From assembly GCA_041483135.1 (NCBI GenBank), contig JBGPFE010000018.1, positions 1-64,000 on the forward strand: a stretch of DNA of 64,000 nt, written 5' to 3'. This stretch comes from PALSA-1004 sp041483135 (lineage in GTDB: Bacteria; Pseudomonadota; Gammaproteobacteria; Burkholderiales; SG8-41). Every line of letters starts with the position of its first letter. Positions within the stretch are counted from its first letter, which is position 1. A program made the position numbers and the translations under genes. Shown piece after piece: positions 25,018 through 33,283 of this stretch. A model generated the notes under the pieces. That model was not told the origin of the DNA and ran no database searches. It was given only the letters and a program-made list of their open reading frames with translations.

Positions 25018-25701
25018 TCAGCCGTGCAGGCGGTAGCCGGAGCCGCGCACGGTCTCGATCAACCGGTCATGACCGGTCGGCTCCAATGCCCGTCGCAATC
25101 TCCGGATATGCACGTCGACGGTACGCTCCTCGACAAACACGTGATCGCCCCAGATGTGGTCGAGCAATTGCATCCGGCTGTAGACGCGCTCCGGGTGCGT
25201 CATCAGGAAATGCAGCAGCTTGAACTCGGTGGGGCCCAGATGCAGCTCATTGCCATCGCTCGTGACGCGATAAGCCGCCGGGTCGAGCCGCAATCCCGCG
25301 ATTTCGATCGCATCGTCGGTCAGTTGCGGCGCGCGCCGCCGCAACACCGCCTTGATCCGCGCCAGCAGTTCCTTCGGCGAAAACGGCTTGGTGATGTAAT
25401 CGTCGGCGCCCGACTCGAGACCCGCGACCTTGTCCTGCTCCTGCGCACGCGCGGTCAGCATGATGATCGGGATGTCCTTGCTGCGCGCATCGGAACGCAG
25501 CCTGCGCGCCAATGCCGTGCCGGCAAGATCCGGCAGCATCCAGTCGAGCACGATCAGGTCGGGGCGGACATCGCGTATCTTGGCATCGGCCTCGGCCGCG
25601 CTGCAGGCGCGCTGCACGCGGTGGCCGGCGTGCTCGAGGTTGACCGCGATCAGCTCCTGAATCGCAGGCTCGTCTTCAACCACCAGAATATCGCTGCTCA
25701 T
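25018..25701 (-). CDS. phoB: Phosphate regulon response regulator
   Basis: A 227-residue OmpR-class regulator from the ATG at 25701; the frame is open upstream, but MSSDILVVEDEPAIQEL is the family start. The receiver domain has the acidic pocket VEDE, the phosphorylation site in LIVLDWMLPDLAG, and the conserved Thr/Lys in MLTARAQEQDK and GADDYITKPFSPKELLARI. The C-terminal winged helix contains RTVDVHIRRLRRAL and IETVRGSGYRL. It should bind the Pho box seen upstream of pstS. Confidence 0.96.
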   Translation of the reverse strand: MSSDILVVEDEPAIQELIAVNLEHAGHRVQRACSAAEADAKIRDVRPDLIVLDWMLPDLAGTALARRLRSDARSKDIPIIMLTARAQEQDKVAGLESGADDYITKPFSPKELLARIKAVLRRRAPQLTDDAIEIAGLRLDPAAYRVTSDGNELHLGPTEFKLLHFLMTHPERVYSRMQLLDHIWGDHVFVEERTVDVHIRRLRRALEPTGHDRLIETVRGSGYRLHG

Positions 25702-25723
25702 GCTGATATTGCGCGCGGCCCGT

Positions 25724-26431
25724 TCAGCCCAGCGCTTCGCGCTCGAGTTCCTCGACCGAGGTGTGACGGACATCGGTGCCTTTTACGATGTAGATCACCT
25801 GCTCCGCCATGTTTTTCGAATGGTCGCCGATGCGCTCGATCGCCTTCGCGATCCAGACGATTTCGAGCGCCTGGGAGATGGTGCGCGGGTCCTCCATCAT
25901 GAACGTGATCAGTTGCCGCACGATGGAACGGAATTCCTCGTCGATCGCGAAATCCTCACGCACTATTGCGGCGGCCGCGACGGGATCGAGCCGGGCCAGC
26001 GCATCGAGTGCTTTGCGCAGCATGCCGATCGCGATGTCGCCGACATGCTTGATCGCCGCAACCGGTGTTCTCGGCATCAGGGCGCGGTTGTAGCTCAGCT
26101 TTCCCATGCGCGCGATCTTGGCGGCCTCGTCACCGATGCGCTCGAGGTCGGTCACGATCTTGATGACGGCGAGCACCATGCGCAAATCGCCCGCTGCCGG
26201 CTGGCGGCGGGCAATAAGGTGGCTGCAATCAGTGTCGATGCCGACCTCGAAGGCGTTCACACGGTGATCCTCCACGACCACCGCGTCGAGCGCACGGAGA
26301 TCGCCCGCGATGAACCCGTTGATCGCGGCGAGAATCTGCGATTCAACCAGCCCGCCCATCTCGAGGACGCGTGAGCGCAGGGTTTCGAGGTCGATGTCGT
26401 ATTGCTTTGAAGAATGCTCGCTTTGGGTCAT
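25724..26431 (-). CDS. phoU: Phosphate signalling protein PhoU
   Basis: A 235-residue two-repeat three-helix-bundle protein. The repeated metal-site signatures are KIVTDLERIGDEAAKIA and KAIERIGDHSKNMAE. The ATG at 26431 was chosen because GGAG lies 8 bases upstream; an alternative ATG at 26437 is too close to it. PhoU links PstSCAB transport status to PhoR and restrains the regulon when phosphate is plentiful. It follows pstB by 22 bp. Confidence 0.96.
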   Translation of the reverse strand: MTQSEHSSKQYDIDLETLRSRVLEMGGLVESQILAAINGFIAGDLRALDAVVVEDHRVNAFEVGIDTDCSHLIARRQPAAGDLRMVLAVIKIVTDLERIGDEAAKIARMGKLSYNRALMPRTPVAAIKHVGDIAIGMLRKALDALARLDPVAAAAIVREDFAIDEEFRSIVRQLITFMMEDPRTISQALEIVWIAKAIERIGDHSKNMAEQVIYIVKGTDVRHTSVEELEREALG

Positions 26432-26453
26432 GATCATCGCTCCAGAAACAGGC

Positions 26454-27230
26454 TCATCCAAACCGCCCGGTAATGTAATCCTCGGTTTCCTTGCGCTTCG
26501 GCTTGATGAATAGGTTGTCGGTGGCGCCGAATTCGATCATCTCGCCAAGGTACATGTAGGCAGTGTAGTCCGAAACGCGTGCCGCCTGCTGCATGTTGTG
26601 GGTAACGATCACCACCGTATAGTCGAGCTTCAACTCGTGGATCAATTCTTCGATGTGCGTGGTCGAGATCGGATCGAGCGCCGAGCACGGCTCGTCGAGC
26701 AGCAGCACTTCCGGCTTGATCGCGATCCCGCGCGCGATGCACAGGCGTTGCTGCTGCCCCCCCGACAGGCTGTTGCCGCTCTGGTTGAGCTTGTCCTTCA
26801 CTTCTTTCCACAGTGCGGCCTTGCTGAGCGCCCATTCGACGCGGTCGTCCATTTCGCTGCGGCTCAGGTCCTCGTAAAGCCGCACTCCGAACGCGATGTT
26901 GTCGTAGATCGACATCGGAAACGGCGTCGGCTTCTGAAACACCATGCCGACCTTGGCGCGCAGCAACGTGAGGTCCTGTTTGCTGTCGAGTATGTTGTCG
27001 CCATCGAGCCGGATTTCGCCCTCGGCACGGTGGCCCGGGTAGAGCTCGTACAGCCGGTTGAACGTACGCAGCAGCGTCGACTTGCCGCAACCCGACGGCC
27101 CGATGAAAGCAGTAACTTGGTTGGCGGGGATATCCATCGAAACGTTCTTGATCGCCTGGAATTTACCGTAGTAGAAATTGAGGTCATTGACCTTCAGCTT
27201 CGGGTTGGCGATCCGCAGTTCTTCGCTCAT
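26454..27230 (-). CDS. pstB: Phosphate ABC transporter ATP-binding protein
   Basis: A 258-residue ABC ATPase. Walker A is GPSGCGKST (about 44-52), the Q-loop VFQKPTPFPMSIYDN is PstB-specific, the signature is LSGGQQQRL and Walker B is VLLLDEPCSALDP, with the H-loop VTHNMQQA. The N-terminal KLKVNDLNFYYGKFQAIKNV is typical. Two copies of PstB would energise the PstA/PstC channel in the inner membrane. The gene sits 27 bp after pstA. Confidence 0.98.
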   Translation of the reverse strand: MSEELRIANPKLKVNDLNFYYGKFQAIKNVSMDIPANQVTAFIGPSGCGKSTLLRTFNRLYELYPGHRAEGEIRLDGDNILDSKQDLTLLRAKVGMVFQKPTPFPMSIYDNIAFGVRLYEDLSRSEMDDRVEWALSKAALWKEVKDKLNQSGNSLSGGQQQRLCIARGIAIKPEVLLLDEPCSALDPISTTHIEELIHELKLDYTVVIVTHNMQQAARVSDYTAYMYLGEMIEFGATDNLFIKPKRKETEDYITGRFG

Positions 27231-27257
27231 GTGTCGTATCCAGTCTTAAACAAGCGT

Positions 27258-28100
27258 TCAGATTTTGCGCCGGAACAGCACGCGCGCCAGGATATTGAGG
27301 CCGAGCACGCCCAGAGTGATCAGGATAGCGCCGCCCCACGCCAGCCGGTGCCAATCCGGATACGGGCTCATCGCGAACTGGAAAATCACCATCGGCAGGT
27401 TGGCCATCGGCTGGTTCATGTTCAGCGACCAGAACTGATTGTTGAGCGCCGTGAACAGCAGCGGCGCGGTTTCGCCGCTGATGCGCGCGACCGCGAGCAG
27501 GATGCCGGTAATGATGCCGGCGCGCGCCGCGCGGTAAGACACGAACATGATCACCTTCCAGACCGGCGCACCAAGCGCGACCGCTGCTTCGCGCAGGCTG
27601 TCGGGCACCAGCTTCAGCATGTCGTCGGTGGTGCGCACCACCACCGGAATCACGATCAGCGACAGTGCAAGGGCGCCGCCCCAGCCCGCGAAATGCCTGA
27701 CCTGTGCGACGTAGACTGAATAGATGAACAGGCCGATCACGATCGACGGCGCGGACAGCAGGATATCGTTGATGAAGCGCGTCGCCGGCGCCAGCCAGCC
27801 GCGGCGCCCGAACTCGGCGAGGTAGGTGCCGGCAAGAATACCGACCGGCGTGCCGATCAACGTCGCCATCGTCGCCATCAGCAGGCTACCGACGATGGCG
27901 TTGAGCAGTCCACCGTCGCTGCCCGGCGGCGGTGTCGTTTGCGTGAACAACGTCAAACTCAAGGCGCCGAACCCCTCATGCAACAGCGTGATCAGTATCC
28001 ACGCCAGCCAGAACAGGCCGAATGCCATGGTCGCGCCCGAGATGCACAGCATTATGACGTTTACCATGCGCCTGCGTTTGTAGGTTTTGTTCATCGCCAC
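27258..28100 (-). CDS. pstA: Phosphate ABC transporter permease PstA
   Basis: A 280-residue permease with six membrane helices and the ABC coupling loop SLREAAVALGAPVWKVIMFV (EAA motif). Other PstA marks are TPVGILAGTYLAEFGR and ISGETAPLLFTALNNQFW. It begins 2 bp after the pstC stop, so the two permease genes are tightly coupled. Confidence 0.97.
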   Translation of the reverse strand: MAMNKTYKRRRMVNVIMLCISGATMAFGLFWLAWILITLLHEGFGALSLTLFTQTTPPPGSDGGLLNAIVGSLLMATMATLIGTPVGILAGTYLAEFGRRGWLAPATRFINDILLSAPSIVIGLFIYSVYVAQVRHFAGWGGALALSLIVIPVVVRTTDDMLKLVPDSLREAAVALGAPVWKVIMFVSYRAARAGIITGILLAVARISGETAPLLFTALNNQFWSLNMNQPMANLPMVIFQFAMSPYPDWHRLAWGGAILITLGVLGLNILARVLFRRKI

Positions 28101-28102
28101 CC

Positions 28103-29044
28103 TTACGTTTGCCGGCCTTCCTGCTTCGCGAGCTGCAGCAGCAGCAATTTCGACAGCGCAAGCACGATGGTGGTGATCAAGAACAGGATCAGGCCCAGCT
28201 CAATCAGCGCCGAGGAATGCATATCGCCGACCGCCTCGGTGAATTCGTTGGCGAGCGACGAGGCGATGCTGTTGCCGGGCGCGAGCAGCGATGTGCTCAA
28301 ACGATGCGCATTGCCGATTACGAAGGTCACCGCCATCGTCTCGCCCAGCGCGCGCCCGAGACCGAGCATGATGCCGCCGACGACCCCGATCTTGGTGTAG
28401 GGCAAGACGACTTTCCATACCACTTCCCAGGTCGTTGCGCCAAGCCCGTACGCCGATTCCTTCAGCAGCGGCGGCACCAGCTCGAACACGTCGCGCATCA
28501 CCGCGGTGATGAACGGAATCACCATGATCGCGAGAATGATGCCCGCGGTCAGCATGCCGATGCCCATCGCCGGACCTTTGAACAGCATGCCGATGATCGG
28601 CAACGAACCGAACGATTTGACCAGCGCGGGCTGCACGTATTCGGCGAAAATCGGCGCGAATACGAACAGCCCCCACATGCCATAGATGATGCTCGGGATC
28701 GCCGCCAGCATTTCGATCGCCGTGCCGAGCGGGCGCTTGAGCCAGACCGGAGACAGCTCGGTGAGAAACAACGCAATGCCAAAACTGACGGGGATGCCGA
28801 TGATCATGGCAATCGCGGAGCTGACCAGCGTGCCGTAAATCGGCACCAGCGCCCCGAACTCCTGCGTCACCGGATTCCATTCGGGATCGAACAGGAAACC
28901 GAATCCAAACTTGCTCAATGTGAGCTGGCTGTGAAAGGCCAGCGAGACTAGGATCGCGGCCAGAATCGAGAAAACGAAAAACGCGGAAAAACGCGTCAAA
29001 TTCTTGAAAAAGGAATCCATCCAGGGCAGCCGCTTGGCAGGCAT
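28103..29044 (-). CDS. pstC: Phosphate ABC transporter permease PstC
   Basis: A 313-residue permease from the ATG at 29044; the frame is open upstream, but that sequence overlaps the terminator and is not PstC-like. A start at 29020 (MDSFFKNLTRF) is also possible. The EAA coupling loop reads LLKESAYGLGATTWEVVWKVVLP and the conserved GRALGETMAVTFVIGNA follows. It pairs with PstA to form the channel. The 152-bp gap to pstS holds a hairpin terminator that probably lowers expression of this and later genes relative to pstS. Confidence 0.95.
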   Translation of the reverse strand: MPAKRLPWMDSFFKNLTRFSAFFVFSILAAILVSLAFHSQLTLSKFGFGFLFDPEWNPVTQEFGALVPIYGTLVSSAIAMIIGIPVSFGIALFLTELSPVWLKRPLGTAIEMLAAIPSIIYGMWGLFVFAPIFAEYVQPALVKSFGSLPIIGMLFKGPAMGIGMLTAGIILAIMVIPFITAVMRDVFELVPPLLKESAYGLGATTWEVVWKVVLPYTKIGVVGGIMLGLGRALGETMAVTFVIGNAHRLSTSLLAPGNSIASSLANEFTEAVGDMHSSALIELGLILFLITTIVLALSKLLLLQLAKQEGRQT

Positions 29045-29124
29045 TGGCCTTTTATTATAGGTGGTTTGGCCGCCGATCCCGAATGACGGCGCAATCACTG
29101 CTGCATCCCGGGGCGGCATGGTTG

Positions 29125-29162
29125 GCCTTGAAAACAGCGGGGAGCCCTTAAGGACTCCCCGC
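29125..29162 (-). terminator. Intercistronic terminator/attenuating hairpin after pstS
   Basis: On the minus strand GCGGGGAG-T-CCT pairs with AGG-G-CTCCCCGC across a TA centre, with one internal mismatch, and is followed by TGTTTTC. It lies 35 bp after the pstS stop and before pstC, the usual place for a hairpin that gives the binding protein a higher dose than the permease genes. Confidence 0.75.
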
Positions 29163-29196
29163 CGCGAAGTTCGAAATTGAACGAACGGTGAAATAC

Positions 29197-30246
29197 TCAG
29201 TAAACCGGCTTGCCCGACGCGTCCTGGATTTTTTTCCATTCCGCCTTGACCAGCTTCACCACGTTGTCCGGCATCGGGATGTAATCGAGATCGAGCGCCA
29301 TTTTATCGCCGCTCTCGTACGCCCAGTCGAAGAACTTGAGTGCGATCACGGCGTTCTCGGGCTTGTCCTGCTTTTTGTGCATCAGGATGAAAGTGGCGCC
29401 GGTAATCGGCCAGCTGTCCTTGCCCGGCTGCTCGGTCAGAATCTGGTAAAAGCCGGGTGTCTTTTCCCACTGTGCGTTGGCGGCGGCGGCCTTGAAGGTC
29501 TTGTCATCCGGGCCGACGAACACACCGCCGCTGTTCTGCAGTAATGCGTAGGACATTTTGTTCTGGATCGCGTAGGCGTATTCGACATAGCCGATCGAAC
29601 CCGGCAGGCGCTGCACGTACGCTGCCACGCCTTCGTTGCCCTTGCCGGAAACCCCGGCGGGCCATTTCACCGAGGTGTTGTTGCCGGCCTTGTCTTTCCA
29701 TTCGGCGCTTATTTTCGACAGGTAGTTGGTGAAAATAAAAGTGGTGCCCGAGCCGTCGGAGCGCGCTACCACCGTAATGTCCTGGTCCGGCAGCTTGACG
29801 CCCTTATTGAGTGCTGCGATCGCCGGCGCGTTCCATTTCGTGATCTTGCCGAGGTAGATGTCGGCGAGCACCTGCCCGGTCAGGCGCAGCGCGCCGGGTT
29901 TGATTCCCTCGATGTTGTACACGGGAACCACACCGCCGATCACCATCGGAAATTGAATCAGGCCGTTCTTCTCGAGTTCTTCGGCTTGCATAGGGGCGTC
30001 GGAGGCGCCGAAATCGACGGTCTTAGCGATGATCTGCTTGATGCCGCCGCCGGAACCGATCGATTGATAATTCATGCCAATCCCGGTTTTCGCTTTGTAG
30101 GCTTCGGCCCACTTCGAATAGATCGGATAGGGGAAAGTCGCGCCGGCGCCCGTGATGTTGTCGGCTGCCAAAGCGACCGGCGCTGCTGCAAGGCCGAAGG
30201 CCAGCGCTGCACGCGAGATAAACCGTTGGACAAATTCGGATTTCAT
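29197..30246 (-). CDS. pstS: Phosphate ABC transporter substrate-binding protein
   Basis: A 349-residue periplasmic phosphate-binding protein with a signal peptide ending ALAAD. The ATG at 30246 has GGAGAG six bases upstream. Phosphate-contacting loops are recognisable: GAGATFPYPIYSKW, GSGGGIKQI, FGASDAPM and RSDGSGTTFIFTNYL. It delivers phosphate to PstCAB. It is the first gene of the run and lies behind a Pho-box promoter. Confidence 0.97.
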   Translation of the reverse strand: MKSEFVQRFISRAALAFGLAAAPVALAADNITGAGATFPYPIYSKWAEAYKAKTGIGMNYQSIGSGGGIKQIIAKTVDFGASDAPMQAEELEKNGLIQFPMVIGGVVPVYNIEGIKPGALRLTGQVLADIYLGKITKWNAPAIAALNKGVKLPDQDITVVARSDGSGTTFIFTNYLSKISAEWKDKAGNNTSVKWPAGVSGKGNEGVAAYVQRLPGSIGYVEYAYAIQNKMSYALLQNSGGVFVGPDDKTFKAAAANAQWEKTPGFYQILTEQPGKDSWPITGATFILMHKKQDKPENAVIALKFFDWAYESGDKMALDLDYIPMPDNVVKLVKAEWKKIQDASGKPVY

Positions 30247-30294
30247 CGATTGCTCTCCGTTAACTGACATTGATTGAGCTTACAGGGCGAGAGC

Positions 30295-30328
30295 ATCTTA
30301 GCTGCCGATTGTTACAGCTTCGTGACAT
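30295..30328 (-). promoter_or_regulatory. Pho box and -10 element of the pst-pho operon
   Basis: On the minus strand two 7-bp half-sites, ATGTCAC and CTGTAAC, are separated by GAAG (plus positions 30311-30328), matching the PhoB consensus of 7-4-7. Exactly 10 bp downstream lies TAAGAT (30295-30300), a near-consensus -10. PhoB boxes normally replace the -35 at this spacing. The position, about 50-80 bp upstream of the pstS ATG, supports PhoB-activated transcription of pstSCAB-phoUBR, and so positive autoregulation of phoBR by readthrough. Confidence 0.85.
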
Positions 30329-30419
30329 GCGGCATCCGGCCGCGGGAGAGTGGAAACGGGGGCTGCTCCCCGACCGATTCTAATTTGCGCTGAAAGCGCC
30401 TCCGATGGCAGTGCGGCGG

Positions 30420-30977
30420 TTACTTCTTGGCCATGTCGGCGAACTGCTTGCGGAATTTGGCCACCTTCGGGGCAACCACGGCCTGGCAGTACGGCTGATT
30501 GCCGTTGTTGGCGAAATACTCCTGATGATAACCCTCGGCAACGTAAAACGTCTGCGCCGGCGCCACTTCGGTCACGATTGGTTTCCCGAAAACTTTTCCC
30601 GCGGTCAGTTCGGCGATCAACTCCTCCGCCGCTTTTTTTTGCTCGGGCGTATGATAAAAAATCCCCGAGCGATACTGCGTGCCGGCGTCATTGCCCTGGC
30701 GGTTCAGCGTGGTCGGATCGTGAATCGCGAAGAATACGCCCAGGATCTTCCTGATCGAGATCACCTTCGGGTCGAAGGTCACGCGCACCACCTCGGCGTG
30801 ACCGGTGTCGCCGTTGCATACCTGCTGGTAGGTCGGATTGACGGTTTTGCCGTTGGAGTATCCGGACTCGACCGACTCGACGCCCCGCAGGTTGTCGAAT
30901 ACCGCTTCGAGGCACCAGAAGCAACCGCCTGCCAGAGTGGCGACTTCCTTGCCGGCGGTCGTTGATTGCGTTGTCAT
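30420..30977 (-). CDS. msrA: Peptide-methionine (S)-S-oxide reductase, cytoplasmic copy
   Basis: A 185-residue MsrA from the ATG at 30977 (upstream AGGAAAGG). The catalytic Cys is in GGCFWCLEAVF near residue 18, with the substrate pocket GYHQEYF. It reduces methionine-S-sulfoxide in proteins. There is no signal peptide and no distal resolving-Cys tail like that of the second copy. It is divergent from another msrA 291 bp away. Confidence 0.95.
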   Translation of the reverse strand: MTTQSTTAGKEVATLAGGCFWCLEAVFDNLRGVESVESGYSNGKTVNPTYQQVCNGDTGHAEVVRVTFDPKVISIRKILGVFFAIHDPTTLNRQGNDAGTQYRSGIFYHTPEQKKAAEELIAELTAGKVFGKPIVTEVAPAQTFYVAEGYHQEYFANNGNQPYCQAVVAPKVAKFRKQFADMAKK

Positions 30978-31120
30978 GCAGCATTCCTTTCCTGGGACGT
31001 TGGTGGCGACCCGCGTTAGTCGGTGAGCAGGCGATGTACTGACATCGGGCGGCCTATTCAACCTGCGTCATCGTTTTCCGCTCAACGCCGGATTGAGCGG
31101 CGTTTGTGTCCGCTTGTATC

Positions 31121-31159
31121 GGGCGCCTTATCCGGCCTGCCTCGGCAGTGCCGGATAAG
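31121..31159. repeat. REP-like extragenic palindrome between the two msrA genes
   Basis: CTTATCCGGC-CTGCC pairs with GGCAG-(T)-GCCGGATAAG around a two-base TC loop, giving a 15-bp stem with one bulge. One arm, GGCGCCTTATCCGGCCTGC, closely follows the enterobacterial REP consensus (GRCGYCTTATCMGGCCTAC). It lies in the shared upstream region of two divergent genes, so it is not a terminator for either. Only one copy is visible in the window. Confidence 0.55.
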
Positions 31160-31268
31160 TATTATTATGCGGCATGCAAGGAAACGTAAGCTTTCCCGAC
31201 TAATTTCACGCCGCCAGTCGACGCGATCGGCCGCGCGGTCAGAAACCACACCCTGGAAGAGGATCAAC

Positions 31269-31913
31269 ATGCTCAAAGTTCGCAATCTGCTGTGTGCGCT
31301 TGCCGCGGTAATGTTGCTTGGATTTGCCTTGTCGGGATCGGGCCAGGCGCCGAAGCCGGCGACAAAACCCGCCGCCACCGGGGCCTATGCCAAGGCTACC
31401 TTCGCCGGCGGCTGTTTCTGGTGCATGGAACACCCATTCGACGTGCTTGACGGCGTGATCTCGACCACGTCGGGCTATACCGGCGGCAAGGTTGTGAACC
31501 CGACCTACGAGCAGGTTTCGTCCGGCCGCACCGGCCACGCCGAGGCGGTGCAGGTCGTCTACGACCCGAAGAAGGTGAGCTACGAGAAGCTGCTCGACGT
31601 GTTCTGGCACAACATCGACCCGACCGTAAAGGACCAGCAGTTCTGCGACGCCGGCAGCCAGTATCGCTCGGCGATTTTCTATCATGACGACGAGCAGAAG
31701 CGGCTCGCCGAAGCGTCGAAAGCGGCGCTGGAGAAGAACAAACCGTTCAAGGGCCCGATCTATACCGAGATCACGCGCGCGACAGAATTCTATCCGGCCG
31801 AAGACTACCACCAGGATTACTATCTCAAGAATTCGCTGCGCTACAAGTTCTATCGCAACGGCTGCGGCCGCGACGCGCGCTTGAAACAATTGTGGGGAGC
31901 CGCTCCCGAGTAA
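31269..31913 (+). CDS. msrA: Peptide-methionine (S)-S-oxide reductase, exported copy
   Basis: A 214-residue MsrA with an N-terminal hydrophobic signal sequence (residues 5-25) and a short Pro/Ala/Lys linker, so it probably acts in the periplasm. The catalytic motif is AGGCFWCMEHPFD, with HAEAVQVVYDP and EDYHQDYY, and a late Cys in NGCGRDARL that could be the resolving residue. It shares only the family core with the divergent neighbour, so this is a cytoplasmic/periplasmic pair rather than a recent duplication. Confidence 0.93.
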   Translation: MLKVRNLLCALAAVMLLGFALSGSGQAPKPATKPAATGAYAKATFAGGCFWCMEHPFDVLDGVISTTSGYTGGKVVNPTYEQVSSGRTGHAEAVQVVYDPKKVSYEKLLDVFWHNIDPTVKDQQFCDAGSQYRSAIFYHDDEQKRLAEASKAALEKNKPFKGPIYTEITRATEFYPAEDYHQDYYLKNSLRYKFYRNGCGRDARLKQLWGAAPE

Positions 31914-31963
31914 CCGGGCGCCGGCCTTGATGAGTTTGCCGCCGCCCGGCGGCGGCATTGCGT

Positions 31964-33163
31964 TCAGACCACGGTGACGCGCGCGAACTTGCGTCTGCCG
32001 ACTTGTAGTACGACCCGTGCACCTTTGACGAGCTTGAGCGCCTTGTCGCTGACTTTCTCACCGTCGAGCTTGACGCCGCCTTGCGTGATCATGCGCAGCG
32101 CCTCCGATGTGCTTGCAGTAAGCCCCGCCTCTTTCAGCAGGTTGGCAATTGCAATACCGTCGGCGCCCGCGTGCACGGTGACGGTGGGTATGTCATCAGG
32201 AACCTCGCGTTGCTGGTGGCGCGCAATAAATTCTCGCGCCGCATTTTGCGCCGCCATGAGACCATGAAAGCGCCCGACAACCTCCTTGGCGAAATCAAAT
32301 TTGACATCCATCGGGTTACTGCCTTGTTTAACCGCTTCGCGCCTGGCTACGATCTTTCCGATAGGTTCAAAGGACAGTAGCTCCAAATAACGCCACATTA
32401 GCTCATCTGAAATCTTCATTATCTTGCCGAAAATCTCGTTCGGGCTTTCGGTGATGCCGATGTAATTGCCGAGCGATTTCGACATCTTGTTGACGCCGTC
32501 GAGGCCTTCGAGCAGCGGCATCGTCAGTATGCATTGCTGCGGCCGATGGTAATACCTCTGCAGTTCACGCCCCATCAACAGGTTGAATTTCTGGTCGGTG
32601 CCGCCGAGCTCGAGATCGGCTTTCAACTTGACCGAGTCGTAGCCCTGCACCAGCGGGTACAGGAATTCGTGGATCGCAATCGGCTGGTTGCTTTTGTAGC
32701 GCTTGCCGAAGTCATCGCGCTCGAGCATACGCGCGACGGTGTGGGTCGCGGCGAGCTTGATCATGTCGGCCGAGGTGAACTTGTCCATCCATGCCGAGTT
32801 GTAAGCGATCTCGGTCTTGTCGGCGTCGAGGATCCTGAACACCTGCGCCTTGTAGGTGTCGGCATTGCGCTCAATCTCCGTGCGCGTCAGCGGCGGCCGC
32901 GTCGTATTCTTGCCCGACGGATCGCCGATCATGCCGGTGAAGTCGCCGATCAAGAAAATCACATGATGGCCGAGGTCCTGCAGCTGACGCAGTTTATTGA
33001 TCAATACGGTGTGGCCGAGGTGCAGATCGGGCGCGGTCGGGTCGAAGCCGGCCTTGACGCGCAGCGGCTGGCCGGACTTGAGTTTCTCGACGAGTTCGGC
33101 TTCGACCAATAGCTCGTCGCAGCCGTGCCTGATGATTTCGAGCTGGTCTTTCAGTGTTGCCAC
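31964..33163 (-). CDS. tyrS: Tyrosyl-tRNA synthetase
   Basis: A 399-residue class I synthetase of the bacterial TyrS type. The HIGH-like motif is DLHLGH (about 46-51), the KMSKS loop is exact, and LGGTDQKFNLLMGREL precedes it. A C-terminal S4 RNA-binding domain begins near LLKEAGLTASTSEALRMI and ends RKFARV. The gene is divergent from an M23 peptidase gene, with a palindrome in the shared 120-bp gap. Confidence 0.98.
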   Translation of the reverse strand: MATLKDQLEIIRHGCDELLVEAELVEKLKSGQPLRVKAGFDPTAPDLHLGHTVLINKLRQLQDLGHHVIFLIGDFTGMIGDPSGKNTTRPPLTRTEIERNADTYKAQVFRILDADKTEIAYNSAWMDKFTSADMIKLAATHTVARMLERDDFGKRYKSNQPIAIHEFLYPLVQGYDSVKLKADLELGGTDQKFNLLMGRELQRYYHRPQQCILTMPLLEGLDGVNKMSKSLGNYIGITESPNEIFGKIMKISDELMWRYLELLSFEPIGKIVARREAVKQGSNPMDVKFDFAKEVVGRFHGLMAAQNAAREFIARHQQREVPDDIPTVTVHAGADGIAIANLLKEAGLTASTSEALRMITQGGVKLDGEKVSDKALKLVKGARVVLQVGRRKFARVTVV

Positions 33164-33187
33164 AGCGATCCTGTTGCAGTCATGTTG

Positions 33188-33204
33188 ATTTCACAATGTG
33201 AAAT
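33188..33204. promoter_or_regulatory. Palindrome between tyrS and the M23 peptidase gene
   Basis: A perfect 17-bp inverted repeat ATTTCAC-AAT-GTGAAAT in an AT-rich patch, 24 bp upstream of tyrS and 79 bp upstream of the divergent gene. Arm length and spacing fit an operator for a dimeric regulator; the regulator is unknown. Confidence 0.45.
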
Positions 33205-33283
33205 TCAGAGTTGCGCACCCGTACCGTTCTGCTAAGCTTGCGGCGTCGTTCCAAGTAGGGCATTAAGACTATAAGCTAAAAGC

